From: Macrostomum hystrix | Taxonomy: Eukaryota > Platyhelminthes > Macrostomidae | Length of the DNA stretch: 64,000 nucleotides | Direction: 5' to 3' | Assembly: GCA_950097015.1 (NCBI GenBank) | Contig: CATNEN010000009.1 | Location: 1,428,501-1,492,500, forward strand | Shown: positions 11,094 through 23,159 of the stretch, one piece after another | How positions within the stretch are numbered: position 1 is the first letter of the stretch | Layout of the letters: each line of letters begins with the position of its first letter | Program-made: the position numbers and the translations under genes | The notes under the pieces: generated by a model | What the model was told of the DNA's origin: nothing | Seen by the model: only the letters and a program-made list of their open reading frames with translations | Databases searched by the model: none

Positions 11094-11467
11094 GGGAGCT
11101 TGGCAGCAGAGTGGTTAGCATGTTTGTCTCTCGCACCACGGTCCCTAAGTTCAACTCCATGGCAAGGCCACATTTTTTTGGGGTACAGCCACAGAGAGAA
11201 AGCTTGAGGGCATGTCATGCAATTCACACCCTTGAGGGCCAACCTCCAAGGCACAGTGAAATGCACACTGCCTGACAATGAGAAAGTCAGGGCAGATATA
11301 CACATCTGTGTGAGCTTATGCCTGTGTACAGTATCTGTGTGCGTGTGTGCTCAGGAGTCAGCAAAATGTGCAGAATTGCCTCCTCGCTGGCTGCAGGTCT
11401 AGTGCCACTAAATGATGTGCCACTGCCCGCAGCCCTCCGGCAATTTATTATTATTATTATAAATAAT
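11094..11467 (+). mobile_element. tRNA-derived SINE
   Basis: The head resembles a tRNA with a pol III A box (TGGCAGCAGAGTGG, 11101-11114) and B box (GTTCAACTCC, 11149-11158) at the expected spacing. A roughly 250-bp tRNA-unrelated body follows (GACAATGAGAAAG, CTGTGTGCGTGTGTGC, CTGCAGGTCTAGTGCC). It ends in a TTATTATTATTAT tail. It sits within a degenerate TACCCCATCAAC tract, with similar but not identical words on each side, so the exact target duplication is uncertain. Confidence 0.75.
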
Positions 11468-12537
11468 ATTATTATACCCCATTAACTATACTTATCTTAC
11501 CCTATGCACTATACTTGCCTTCTTCCTACCCCATCAACCATACTCACCCATTTCTTACCACAGTCATCTTTACCCCACCAACACACCCAGTTTCCCCTCC
11601 CCTTCTTCTCCTCTCCATCTCCCCATCATCACCATACCTTTCTACCTTTATATTCCTTTATACTCCTTTACCTTTATACCTACCAATCCCACCATATTAT
11701 CCTCTCTCTTTATCTCATCTTTTCACAATCAACTAGCCCATTCACCCATTTTCATTGTGTCCTCGTCCCATCCTACACTCTTCAAAATTCCTGGCAGCAC
11801 TTTGACTTCATAATAAATTCTTACTGAAGATTTTAAGGGAAAAATATTGCAAGTTTCGAAGGTAGCAGTTCAGTCAACCACCTCGGTCATCCCAGTTCTA
11901 AATCTAATAGTTGAATTGCAGTGTCCTTTTTGCTATGAGGAATCTATGAAAATCGAGGTCTGCAAAGCGAGACGCGCAGGGGCAATGGGTTACTAATAGT
12001 AAGTAGGCCAGCGCTGCGGTCCCAGTCCAGGGCGGGGCGGCTGTGCAGTGGGGCAGGGCATCGGGTGTGCAGGTAGGGGCGGACAGTCAAGCGAGTCTTT
12101 GAGTTCTGGCAAATCGCTGCTTGAGCGCACAGTGCCCATTGCTGTTGGCCGTTTGCCTGTCGCCCTTTCCTCCTTTTCTTCCAGCCCTTCCCTTCCTCTG
12201 CCGCCATTTCCCATTCCCCGGTCCGCCCCGCCCCGCGCCCATTCGGATTCTATTTCTACCTCGCATTTCTCCCTTCCTCTCTCTCGCTCTCTGGCTTCCT
12301 CGGCCTCCCCGCCCGAAGCTTTTTATTCCCCGATCGGCCCCGCTGCTCCCCGACTCCGCCCTGACCTCCTCCGCCACTATCTACTCCCACCTTTCCGCCT
12401 GCTCACTGCCCCTACTTGTTAGTCGATTCTGCAGCCGCTTCTGTCCCGCAGCTCCGGCCACCTCGGTGACGCGGGGGGCATCTTCAGCAGGCATCAGCGC
12501 CCACCCGCCATTCACTGACATTGATGCGGAACTTTAG
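11468..12537. other. gene-free stretch before DGK exon
   Basis: Left half is C/T/A-rich low-complexity sequence; from about 11940 it becomes G+C-rich and pyrimidine-rich. An open frame at 12121-12537 is in the same frame as the DGK exon but ends in TAG at 12535 and reads as low-complexity Pro/Ser/Leu; I treat it as intron or upstream DNA. Confidence 0.4.
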
Positions 12538-15500
12538 GCAGCTCTGAATTACCCGGACTCCGCCAAGCTGGACAGCTCCCGCAGCCGATCATTTCCCGTG
12601 TTGCCCTTGGCAACCGGCGGCGCCCAGGCCGACGAGCCGCCGCGCCATCGGCACCATCACAACCACGCTGGACCGTCCGGCTCAAAGTCCAAGGACGATG
12701 GCGGCCTCAGTTCGCCGTCATCCGGCGGCCCGGCATCGTCTTCGTTCGGCGGCGCCAGCAGCCTGGAAGGCGTGGACAAGGAGCTGGTCCGCTGCCTCAG
12801 CGAGCTGGAGAGCGGCGCCCCCGAGGAGAAGCTGGAGTTCGTGTTCCGCCTGTTCGACACTGACGGCAACGGCTATCTGGACGCCAGCGAGGTGGACGCC
12901 ATCATCAGCCAGATGATGAAGGTTACGGAGTACCTGGGCTGGGATACCACGGAACTACTGCCGGTGAGTTGATGTCCCAGCTGGTTTGAGGAGTCTTTGG
13001 GTCTATGCTCCTATACTCCTATAATCCCATTCAGGTATTTTCAAGCATTGCATGCTATTTAATCTTATGTTACCTTTAGTAAAGCTTTAGCCTTACTTTT
13101 TTCTTGCAGGTTCATTTTAACCATGCTTGTTTGTCCCCTCTAGTTGCTGTAATACGCTCTCCGGGTTGCGCTCCATGTGACTATCCCAGATCCCCGGATT
13201 AGCAATGTGACTATCCCAGATCCCCGGATTAACACTGAAACCATCCCAGATCCCCAGATTAACACTGAAGCCATCCCAGATCCCCAGATTAACACTGAAG
13301 CCATCCCAGATCCCCAGATTAACACTGAAATCATCCCAAATCCCCAGATTAACAATGTGACTATCCCAGATCAACGGATTAACAATGTGAGAATCCCAGA
13401 TCCCCGGATTAGCAATGTGACTATCCCAGATCCTCGGATTAACACTGAAACCATCCCAGATCCCCAGATTAACACTGAAACCATCCCAGATCCCCGGATT
13501 AACACTGAAACCATCCCAGATCCCCAGATTAACACTGAAGCCATCCCAGATCCCCAGATTAACACTGAAGCCATCCCAGATCCCCAGATTAACACTGAAA
13601 TTATCATCCCAAATCCCCAGATTAACAATGTGACTATCCCAGATCAACGGATTAACAATGTGAGAATCCCAGATCCCCGGATTAACATTGAAACTATCCC
13701 AAATCCCCAGATTAACACTGAAATCATCCCAGATCCCAGATTAACATTGAAACCATACCAGATCCCCATATTAACACTGAAACCATCCCAAATCCCCAGA
13801 TTAACACTGAAACCATCCGAAATCCCCAGATTAACACTGAAACTATCCCAGATTAACACTGAAACTATCCCAGATTAACACTGAAACTATCCCAGATTAA
13901 CACTGAAACTATCCCAGATTAACACTGAAACTATCCCAGATTAACACTGAAACTATCCTAGATAAACACTGAAACTATCCCAGATAAACACTGAAACCAT
14001 CCCAAATCCCCAGATTAACACTGAAACCATCCCAAATCCCCAGATTAACACTGAAACCATCCCCGATTCCAGGATTAACACTGAAACCATCCCAGATCCC
14101 AGATTAACACTGAAACCATCCGAAATCCCCAGATTAACACTGAAACTATCCCAGATTAACATTGAAACTATCCCAGATCTATCTAATCATGACTTAATCA
14201 TTCGGAGACAGTTACCACTCGTGCTGTAAGTTTTCTGTTGCTCTTTTCAATTCCTACTATTCCTACTAATTGCTCTCCTGATTTTTCCGTGCCTTACTAA
14301 TTGCTTCAGTTGCTAGGCAACGGCAAAGTTTCGCCTTAATGATCTGCTTATTCATTTTCGCCACTTTCAGCCGTGGCGCAGAGCTCTGGCCTTTGGTAAC
14401 TTTCTGCATTTCCAGCATGCTTATTCATTCATTCTCTATTTTAAATGCGTTGAATGCACTTTCGTTGGCTGAGGATCGCAGCTCAAAAATGGGTCTCAAT
14501 CAGTGTTTACTGCTCTTATTGCATTGTTATCAGTGTACTGAAAGATTAACAGATGATTTCTGCTGGCTGAATTCTAGACTGTCAGTGTGGCATTATCTGT
14601 GGTCACTCTAGCCTACAGCCTGTTCATTGCTTGTCACCGAAATGAGCCGCATCGAGCTAATAGACAAAACCCGGCCTGTCTAATGCCGCTGTTTTTAATG
14701 CTTCCAGTTGATGCCACGTCTGTGCAACTTGCAACCCGTGTCTTCAGGAGTGGCGACTCCTTTTCCCCCGTGTCTTCAGGAGTGGCGACTCCTTTTCCCC
14801 CGTGTCTTCAGGAGTGGCGACTCCTTTTCCCCCGTGTCTTCAGGAGTGGCGACTCCTTTTCCCCCGTGTCTTCAGGAGTGGCGACTCTCTTCCCCCGTGT
14901 CTTCAGGAGTGGCGACTCCTTTTCCCCCGTGTCTTCAGGAGTGGCAACTCCTTTTCCACGTGTCTTCAGGAGTGGCGACTCTCTTCCCCCGTGTCTTCAG
15001 GAGTGGCGACTCTCTTCCCCCCGTGTCTTCAGGAGTGGCGACTCCTTTTCCCCCGTGTCTTCAGGAGTGGCGACTCTCTTCCCCCGTGTCTTCAGGAGTG
15101 GCGACTCCTTTTCCCCCGTGTCTTCAGGAGTGGCGACTCCTTTTCCCCCGTGTCTTCAGGAGTGGCGACTCCTTTTCCCCCGTGTCTTCAGGAGTGGCGA
15201 CTCCTTTTCCCCCGTGTCTTCAGGAGTGGCGACTCCTTTTCCCCCGTGTCTTCAGGAGTGGCGACTCCTTTTCCCCCGTGTCTTCAGGAGTGGCGACTCC
15301 TTTTCCCCCGTGTCTTCAGGAGTGGCGACTCCTTTTCCCCGTGTCTTCAGGAGTGGCGACTCCTTTTCCCCCGTGTCTTCAGGAGTGGCGACTCCTTTTC
15401 CCCCGTGTCTTCAGGAGTGGCGACTCCTTTTCCCCCGTGTCTTCAGGAGTGGCGACTCCTTTTCCCCCGTGTCTTCAGGAGTGGCGACTCCTTTTCCCCC

Positions 15501-18500
15501 GTGTCTTCAGGAGTGGCGACTCCTTTTCCCCCGTGTCTTCAGGAGTGGCGACTCCTTTTCCCCCGTGTCTTCAGGAGTGGCGACTCCTTTTCCCCCGTGT
15601 CTTCAGGAGTGGCGACTCCTTTTCCCCCGTGTCTTCAGGAGTGGCGACTCCTTTTCCCCCCGTGTCTTCAGGAGTGGCGACTCCTTTTCCCCCGTGTCTT
15701 CAGGAGTGGCGACTCCTTTTCCCCCGTGTCTTCAGGAGTGGCGACTCCTTTTCCCCCGTGTCTTCAGGAGTGGCGACTCCTTTTCCCCCGTGTCTTCAGG
15801 AGTGGCGACTCCTTTTCCCCCGTGTCTTCAGGAGTGGCGACTCCTTTTCCCCCGTGTCTTCAGGAGTGGCGACTCCTTTTCCCCCGTGTCTTCAGGAGTG
15901 GCAACTCCTTTTCCACGTGTCTTCAGGAGTGGCGACTCCTTTTCCCCGTGTCTTCAGGAGTGGCGACTCCTTTTCCCCCGTGTCTTCAGGAGTGGCGACT
16001 CCTTTTCCCCCGTGTCTTCAGGAGTCGCCACTTTCTTCACCCGTGTCTTCAGGAGTCGCCACTTTCTTCACCCGTGTCTTCAGGAGTCGCCACTTTCTTC
16101 CCCCGTGTCTTCAGGAGTCGCTTTTTGTCCGAATGATTTTCGCAGGCTCCGCTAAGTGCATCTCCTGAGCCTGCGTCTCTATAGCATGTGCCTCGTCACA
16201 TTTATCTGACTTTTGTCGCCGATTGATTCTTGGTTGGCTCGGCTGAAGGCTTGTCTTGCAGCAGTGCTGCACCTGTCAGCTGGCACTGCCTGAGTCGGTC
16301 TGCTTCCAATGTCGCACCCACAGATCCTGAAGTCCATGATGACCGACCTGGATTTCGACGCTGACGGCACCGTCAGCTTGGACGAATGGAAGCGCGGCGG
16401 CCTGACGACCATTCCGCTGCTGGTGTTGCTCGGCCTGGACACCACCGTCAAGGACGACGGCAGCCACGTGTGGCGATTGAAGCACTTCGCCAAGGGCCGG
16501 CACTGCAACATCTGTATGAAGCAGCTGGTTGGCCTAGGCAAACAGGGCCTCGGCTGCGTGTTCTGCAAGTACACGGTTCACGCCAAGTGCGTCAGCCGGG
16601 CCCCTGCCTCCTGCATCTTCACCTACACCAAGTCTAAGCGGCCGGCGCCCGGCTCCCAACAGGTCATGCAGCACCACTGGACTGAGGGCAACTGCGTGGA
16701 CAAGTGCTTCAAGTGTCGCAAGTCCATTAAGTCCGGCATCACTGGTGAGTAGTGGGATTTGATCACTGAGCCCTAGGAATCGTCTATGACCCAAAGGGAT
16801 TGCCACTGATCCCAAGGGATTGTCGCTGATCCCAATAGATTGTCGCTGATCCCAAGGGATTGTCACTGATCCCAATGGATTGTCACTGATCCCAAGGGAT
16901 TGTCACCGATCCCAATGGATTGTCACCGATCCCAATGGATTGTCACCGATCCCAATGGATTGTCACTGATCCCAAGGGATTGTCACCGATCCCAATGGAT
17001 TGTCACTGATCCCAATAGATTGTCGCTGATCCCAAGGGATTGTCACTGATCCCAATGGATTGTCACTGATCCCAAGGGATTGTCACTGATCCCAATGGAT
17101 TGCCACTGATCCCAAGGGATAGTCATTTGATCCGAATGGATTGTCAATGATCCCAATGGATTGTCACCGATCCCAATGGATTGTCACTGATCCCAATGGA
17201 TTGCCACTGATCCCAAGGGATTGTCGCTGATCCCAATAGATTGTCGCTGATCCCAAGGGATTGTCACTGATCCCAATGGATTGCCACTGATCCCAAGGGA
17301 TTGTCACCGATCCCAATGGATTGTCACCGATCCCAATGGATTGTCACTGATCCCAATGGATTGCCACTGATCCCAAGGGATTGTCACCGATCCCAATGGA
17401 TTGTCACCGATCCCAATGGATTGTCGCCGATCCCAATGGATTGTCACCGATCCCAATGGATTGTCGCTAATCCCAATGGATTGTCACTGATCCTAATGGA
17501 TTGTCACCGATCCCAATGGATTGTCACTGATCCCAAGGGATTGTCACTGATCCCAATGGATTGCCACTGATCCCAAGGGATAGTCATTTGATCCGAATGG
17601 ATTGTCAATGATCCCAATGGATTGTCACCGATCCCAATGGATTGTCACTGATCCTAATGGATTGTCACCGATCCCAATAGATTGCCACCGATCCCAATGG
17701 ATTGTCGCTGATCCCAATGGATTGTCACTGATCCTAATGGATTGTCACCGATCCCAATGGATTGTCACCGATCCCAATGGATTGTCACCGATCCCAATGG
17801 ATTGTCACCGATCCCAATGGATTGTCACCGATCCCAATGGATTGTCACTGATCCCAATGGATTGCCACCGATCCCAATGGATTGTCGCTGATCCCAATGG
17901 ATTGTCACTGATCCTAATGGATTGTCACCGATCCCAATGGATTGTCACAGACTCCAAGGATTCGCAATAATCCAAAGGGATATCGATAATTTAGCCTCTC
18001 TAATTCGAACTAAAAATTTTGAATTTTATATATTCGGTTAATATTTTATCTGCTCATGTTTATCATTTGTGTTGGAGTTCAGTTTACCGCTAATCTTATG
18101 TTGCAACGCCGCGGATTCTAAGCCACGACCTGTGAGGCTTATGCCCCGCGTCCCATTATTAGGCATGCAGTGCCGCTGGTGCAAGATCAGCTTGCACAAC
18201 AAGTGCGCCGAGCAATGGACCAGCGAGTGCGACCTAGGCGCCCTGCGCGAACACATCCTGCCTCCGACGGCCATCTTTCCCGCCGTGCTGGACCGAGGCA
18301 GGCCCGCAGCCGCCGCCTCGTCATCGGCCTCCGGCAGTGTCACGGGCAGCGGCGGTCTGCCCAGCAGCCAATCAGCGGGCTCGCAGCTGGACCAGCTGGC
18401 CTGCTCGCCTCATCAGCAGTCGTCCAGCTTCCAGATCGTGCCGCCGCCTGGCTGCGTGCCGCTGCTGGTGTTCATCAACCCGAAATCTGGCGGCAAGCAG

Positions 18501-21500
18501 GGGGTTAGAATCCTGCACAAGATGCAGTACCTGTTGAACCCGCGCCAGGTCTACGATCTGGTGAAGGACGGCGGGCCGTACATTGGCTTGAACTTCTTTC
18601 GGGAGCTGCCGCAGTTCCGCATCCTTGTCTGCGGCGGCGACGGCACGGCCGGCTGGCTGCTGGAGGCCATGGACAAGTTCGACTGGGGCGACAACCGGCC
18701 ACCCGTGGCCGTCTTGCCCCTCGGCACCGGCAACGACCTCGCCCGCTGCCTGCGCTGGGGCGGCGGCTACGAGAACGAGCGGCTGGAGAAGATCCTGCAC
18801 CGCATCGGCCAGGGCAGCGTGGCCATGCTGGACCGCTGGAAGATCAACTTCTCCGAGCCGGCGCCCGAGAACAACGGCGCCGACGGCGACCCCAGCGAGG
18901 CCGGCGGCGGCTTCGGAGGCAGCGGCGCAGAGGACAACGGCGAGCCGGCAGCCCATGACGAGATCCCGGCCACCATCATCAACAACTACTTCAGCATAGG
19001 TGTGGACGCCGCCATCGCGCACCGCTGGCACCTGCTGCGCGAGAAGCACCCGGAGAAGTTCAAGTCCCGCTTCCGGAACAAGGCCTACTATGTGGAGATG
19101 GGCGCCACAGAGGTTAGCCGCTTGAGACTTGCAATTCACAATGTCCTTGTGTGTCAGTGACATTGTCCCACAGCCTCAGTGTGTGAGTGACATTGTCCCA
19201 CAGCCTCAGTGTGTCAGTGACATTGTCCCACAGCCTCAGTGTGTCAGTGACATTGTCCCACAGCCTCAGTGTGTGAGTGACATTGTCCCACAGCCTCAGT
19301 GTGTCAGTGACATTGTCCCACAGCCTCAGTGTGTCAGTGACATTGTCCCACAGCCTCAGTGGGTGACTGACATTGTCCCACAGCCTCAGTGTGTGAGTGA
19401 CATTGTCCCACAGCCTCAGTGTGTGAGTGACATTGTCCCACAGCCTCAGTGTGTCAGTGACATTGTCCCACAGCCTCAGTGTGTCAGTGACATTGTCCCA
19501 CAGCCTCAGTGTGTGAGTGACATTGTCCCACAGCCTCAGTGTGTGAGTGACATTGTCCCACAGCCTCAGTGTGTCAGTGACATTGTCCCACAGCCTCAGT
19601 GGGTGACTGACATTGTCCCACAGCCTCAGTGTGTGAGTGACATTGTCCCACAGCCTCAGTGTGTCAGTGACATTGTCCCCCAGCCTCAGTGTGTCAGTGA
19701 CATTGTCCCACAGCCTCAGTGTGTGAGTGACAATCCACAGCCTCAGTGTGTGAGTGACATTGTCCCACAGCCTCAGTGGGTGAGTGACATTGTCCCACAG
19801 CCTCAGTGTGTCGGTGATCCGTGATCACGCATGAGTCTGCTCAAGGTGCTCACTTCACTCCGTTATTAATTAGTCGCAGCGCATCTCAAATCAGAGAATA
19901 GAAAACGCTGCTCTTGCTGTCTGAGCTGGCAGCGTCTGCAGCCCCATCTCGCTGATTAATCTTCTGCCACCTAATTGCAATTCCATCAGCGCAGTCAAGA
20001 GCCCCACTTATCGTTGTCCACAATGGAACAATGAGCTTGGTGGCGCCGATGTCTGGCTGTTTATGGCTGCAGTGCGGCTGCCAGCTGCTGTTTTTGTCTT
20101 TCTGATTCGCCGCCATCGCCAAAAATAGCGGCTCGCCGTACTATGAATAGCCCCCTAGCCCGCCAGCTGCTATTTTTGTGCCAACCTAACCCTCCACCCT
20201 CATCCCTTCCCCTGAGTGCCACTGGAGTCTGGATCCGGCAGGGATCATTTAGAAATGCGGATCCAACGGGGCTGGGATAGATTGTCCCCGAAGACCTCCC
20301 TGCCTGCTGCTGCTGCTGCTGCTGCGCATTTGTGAATTGCTGCAGACAGAGGCCGAGTTAGCGGCAGCTCGCATAGCTAATTTCTAGCCCGAGAAGGACT
20401 TTTCCCCTCCTCTCTCTCTCTGCCCGATGAACAGCGCAGCAGCTCGGCCATTTCCACTGTCTGCACCTTCGCCACAGCCCAGTCGGTGTCCTTCGGCCGG
20501 GTCAGGGCGGTCGGGGCGGCCCTCCCTTCCTCCCGCTCGGCAGTTTTTGTTTCGCTGCGCCATTCGGCCTCCTCCAGCAGCTCCAGTTGCCCGAATGCCA
20601 GGACTAAATTGGATGCGTCCCGAATCGGGTCCAGCCGGCGCGCAGTTGATCTCCCCTCCCTGTAAATTTGCCCCCATTTTGTAACGGCCTGCAGCCAGGC
20701 GCCTGTGTTGCCCCCCCCCCTAAGTGCGCAGTCTTTCAGGGCTTGTTATAGAGGCCGGGCAGTCTTATTAGTTTTTTGTCTAACGTCCAACCGGCCATAA
20801 AATGCATTTTTTGCTGCTTCTGCGACTTTTTCTAAGTCAACGCAGATTCAAATTTCGCCAGATCCCGTCTTTGGTGTCATGGAATTCTCCTAAATCCTCA
20901 TACAATCCTTGTACTGCGGACTTTCTCTGTGATTCGTCGTTTTGGCTGCAGCCGCTCTCCCAGATCCTCATTGTATTGCGGGCATTTTCCCAGATCCTCA
21001 GTATGTACCTGACATTCTCCCAGATCCTCAGTATGTACCTGACATTCTCCCAGATCCTCAGTATGTACCTGACATTCTCCCAGATCCTCAGTATGTACCT
21101 GACATTCTCCCAGATCCTCAGTATGTACCTGACATTCTCCCAGATCCTCAGTATGTACCTGACATTCTCCCAGATCCTCAGTATGTACCTGACATTCTCC
21201 CAGATCCTCAGTATGTAAATGGAATTCTCCCAGATCCTCACAATGTACATGACATTCTCCTTTATGCACTTAAAGCTGTCACTTATTTTCCCACGTTTTG
21301 TTTCGCCTCGCCCTCACTTCGCCGTCGCCCTCCGCCCTCCTTCACTTGTCACAGATGCTCGGCGGGTCCTGCAAGAATCTGCACGAGAGCCTCGACATCA
21401 TCTGCGATGGCTACGCGCTGGACTTGGGCTCCGGCACACCGCTGGAGGGCATGGCCCTGCTCAACATCAACTCGGTGTACGGCGGCCGCACCCTTTGGGA

Positions 21501-21948
21501 GAACAATCGGAAGCGCAGCACGGCGGCCGCGGCTGCAGCGGCGGCGGCTGCGGCCTCAAGCAGCGGGCAGCAGCAGCGGAAGCCAAGCGCTGGCGCCAGC
21601 AGTAGCGGCGTCTCGCGCGACCGCGAACTGTCCAGCGCCTCCCTCAGCAACAATGAGCTCGCATTTGCCGTACAGGACATGGGCGACCAGCTCATTGAGG
21701 TCGTCGGCCTGGAGAACGCCGTACACGCCGGGATGGTTGCCGGTGGCCTCCGCAGCTCCGGCAAGCGGCTGGCCCAGTGCAGCGAGGTGGTGATCCGCAC
21801 CAGGCGGCGATTCCCGATGCAGATCGACGGCGAGCCCTGGTCGCAGGCGCCCTGCACCATCAGCATCACCCACATGAACCAGGTGCCCATGATCATGGCG
21901 CCTCAGCCCACCAAGAAGGGCGGCCTGTTCGGCCTGTTCTCAAAATGA
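12538..21948 (+). CDS. Type I diacylglycerol kinase (DGK alpha/beta/gamma class), four exons, 5' end missing
   Basis: Exons 12538-12963, 16324-16744, 18163-19112 and 21355-21948; all junctions are GT-AG, phases agree and the joined frame is 796 codons plus TGA. DGK phosphorylates diacylglycerol to phosphatidic acid at membranes, ending PKC-type signalling. Domains by residue of this fragment: two EF hands ([12 protein letters not shown], about 107-118; [12 protein letters not shown], about 152-163); two C1 zinc fingers (about 190-240 and 254-305, the second split by the exon 2/3 junction); the catalytic domain from about 381 ([17 protein letters not shown]-site GGDGT near 440, [19 protein letters not shown]); and the accessory domain ([15 protein letters not shown] to MQIDGEPW). 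EF hands plus two C1 domains define type I. Oddities: a Gly/Glu/Asp-rich insertion before NNYFSIG, a poly-Ala run and Ser-rich insert in exon 4. The N-terminal RVH domain and start codon are not visible; exon 1 lacks an ATG and its 5' edge (TTTAG acceptor) is a best guess. Confidence 0.93.
13178..14180. repeat. 30-bp minisatellite in DGK intron 1
   Basis: Unit about 30 bp, core CCATCCCAGATCCCCAGATT preceded by AACACTGAAA; early copies have AGCAATGTGACTA instead. Between about 13840 and 13980 copies shrink to 22 bp by loss of the second ATCCCC block. Both strands give long frames that are only repeat read-through. Lies about 215 bp past the exon 1 donor. Confidence 0.95.
14733..16118. repeat. 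32-bp minisatellite in DGK intron 1
   Basis: About 43 very uniform 32-bp copies with the core GTGTCTTCAGGAGTGGCGAC plus TCCTTTTCCCCC. The last four copies switch to GAGTCGCCACTTTCTTCACC, partly inverting the core. Stop-free in all three plus frames (522, 486 and 444 residues). It ends about 205 bp before DGK exon 2. Confidence 0.95.
16785..17965. repeat. 20-bp minisatellite filling DGK intron 2
   Basis: About 59 copies of the 20-mer TGTCACCGATCCCAATGGAT with variants (CCAAGGGAT, CTGATCCCAATAGAT). A longer segment with AGTCATTTGATCCGAATGG occurs twice (near 17121 and 17581), about 460 bp apart, showing segmental duplication within the array. It starts about 40 bp after the exon 2 donor. Confidence 0.95.
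19140..19815. repeat. 30-bp minisatellite at start of DGK intron 3
   Basis: About 23 copies of a 30-bp unit: CAGCCTCAGTGTGTCAGTGA followed by CATTGTCCCA. Some copies read GTGAGTGACATTG, others GTCAGTGACATTG or GGTGACTGACATTG. It begins about 27 bp downstream of the exon 3 donor. The unit is a multiple of three and makes an artefactual 231-residue frame. Confidence 0.95.
19816..20964. other. unique part of DGK intron 3
   Basis: Mostly unique G+C-rich sequence with a short CTG trinucleotide run near 20305-20325 and a C-run near 20711. No exon or RNA gene recognised. Confidence 0.4.
20965..21260. repeat. 30-bp minisatellite at end of DGK intron 3
   Basis: About nine copies of a 30-bp unit, GTATGTACCTGACATTCTCC plus CAGATCCTCA. 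It ends about 95 bp before exon 4. Open in several frames on both strands as read-through only. Confidence 0.95.
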
Positions 21949-22184
21949 CGGCCCGTCACGCTCTCACCTGAGTTTGCATCGGAGACTGCCATAGCCACCA
22001 GAACTGTTCTCTCACTGTCTGACAACGTCCAGTGTGACAAAGCCACCTCCCTGCTGTCCCCGCTTTGCCTGCTTCTGCCATCGCCGCCGAATGCTGAACT
22101 TGTACACCGCCGAGTCTGGGCTGTGCCGCGTCCTGGAATGGCTTTTTGGATGTCTTCCCTACCATTTATATGCCACTGCCTACT

Positions 22185-22625
22185 CCGCTGTCTACCCTGT
22201 CTACTCCTCTGTCTCTTCCGCTTTCCCCTTAGTCTATCCTGTCTACTCCTCTGTCTCTTCCGCTCTCCCCTTAGTCTACCCTTTCTACTCCTGTCTCTTC
22301 CGCTCTCCCCTTAGTCTACCCTGTCTACTCCTCTGTCTCTTCCGCTCTCCCCTTAGTCTACCCTGTCTACTCCTCTGTCTCTTCCGCTCTCCCCTTAGTC
22401 TACCCTGTCTACTCCTCTGTCTCTTCCGCTCTCCCCTTAGTCTACCCTGTCTACTCCTCTGTCTCTTCCGCTCTCCCCTTAGTCTACCCTGTCTACTCCT
22501 CTGTCTCTTCCGCTCTCCCCTTGGTCTACCCTGTCTACTCCTCTGTCTCTTCCGCTCTCCCCTTAGTCTACCCTGTCTACTCCTCTGTCTCTTCCGCTCT
22601 CCCCTTAGTCTACCCTGTCTACTCC
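22185..22625. repeat. 42-bp pyrimidine-rich minisatellite downstream of DGK
   Basis: About ten copies of a 42-bp C/T-rich unit (words CTCTGTCTCTTCCGCTCTCC and CCTTAGTCTACCCTGTCTAC). Starts about 235 bp past the DGK stop, so it may lie in the 3' UTR. One frame is open because the unit is 14 codons. Confidence 0.93.
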
Positions 22626-23140
22626 GGGGTGCCAGCTCTCAAATAGCGTCAGCAGATGTGGCTCAGTGCCCTCCCAGTTCTGGTTCGGCAGCAGCCGGGA
22701 CTTGTGGTCAGGAAGTCAGTTCACAGTGCCGTCAGCAGGGCGGACTAAGGGTGGGTGGTTGCTATCAGTGCGGCCGCCCCTTCGGCTGCTAATCTTATCT
22801 GGCCAACCGCTTAGCTACCGGATTGCAGGCACCCAGACTCGAAGCTAAAAATCTGCCTAAGTTGAACTGTTTTGTCTATTTCTGTCTGACTGTCTCCGTG
22901 CATTCCGCTGTGAGTATAGCCTGTTCTATACCTGTATATTCATAGAATTATGCTCTCTACTTTATCAATTCTTTGTTTAGCTATTGATCGAAGTCGCTCT
23001 GTGTATGGAGCTTTTGGCTTTTTTACCTGCTCTAAAAGTTTTGTTTATTCTTTCTTTTTGCAAGCAAGTTTATTGCTTTGCTCTGCTTTTTGCTTAGCTC
23101 CTCTACTCTAGTCCCTGCTGTGCGCCACGACTGTCTCGAG
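22626..23140. other. unique spacer downstream of DGK
   Basis: Unique sequence, T-rich towards its right end. I see no AATAAA signal for DGK and no coding pattern. Confidence 0.35.
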
Positions 23141-23159
23141 ATCCAAAATTACAAATCAC

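Noticed and set aside
12121-12537. 138-residue plus frame in phase with the DGK exon
   Set aside because: Ends at TAG right before the probable acceptor and has low-complexity Pro/Ser/Leu composition with no RVH similarity.
13117-14162. Several frames on both strands ([10 protein letters not shown] and [10 protein letters not shown] repeats)
   Set aside because: Read-through of the 30-bp array inside DGK intron 1.
14352-14400. SINE-head-like TGGCGCAGAGCTCTGGCC
   Set aside because: No B box or tail follows; insufficient for a SINE call.
18372-19163. 263-residue minus frame opposite DGK exon 3
   Set aside because: Antisense shadow of the G+C-rich catalytic exon.
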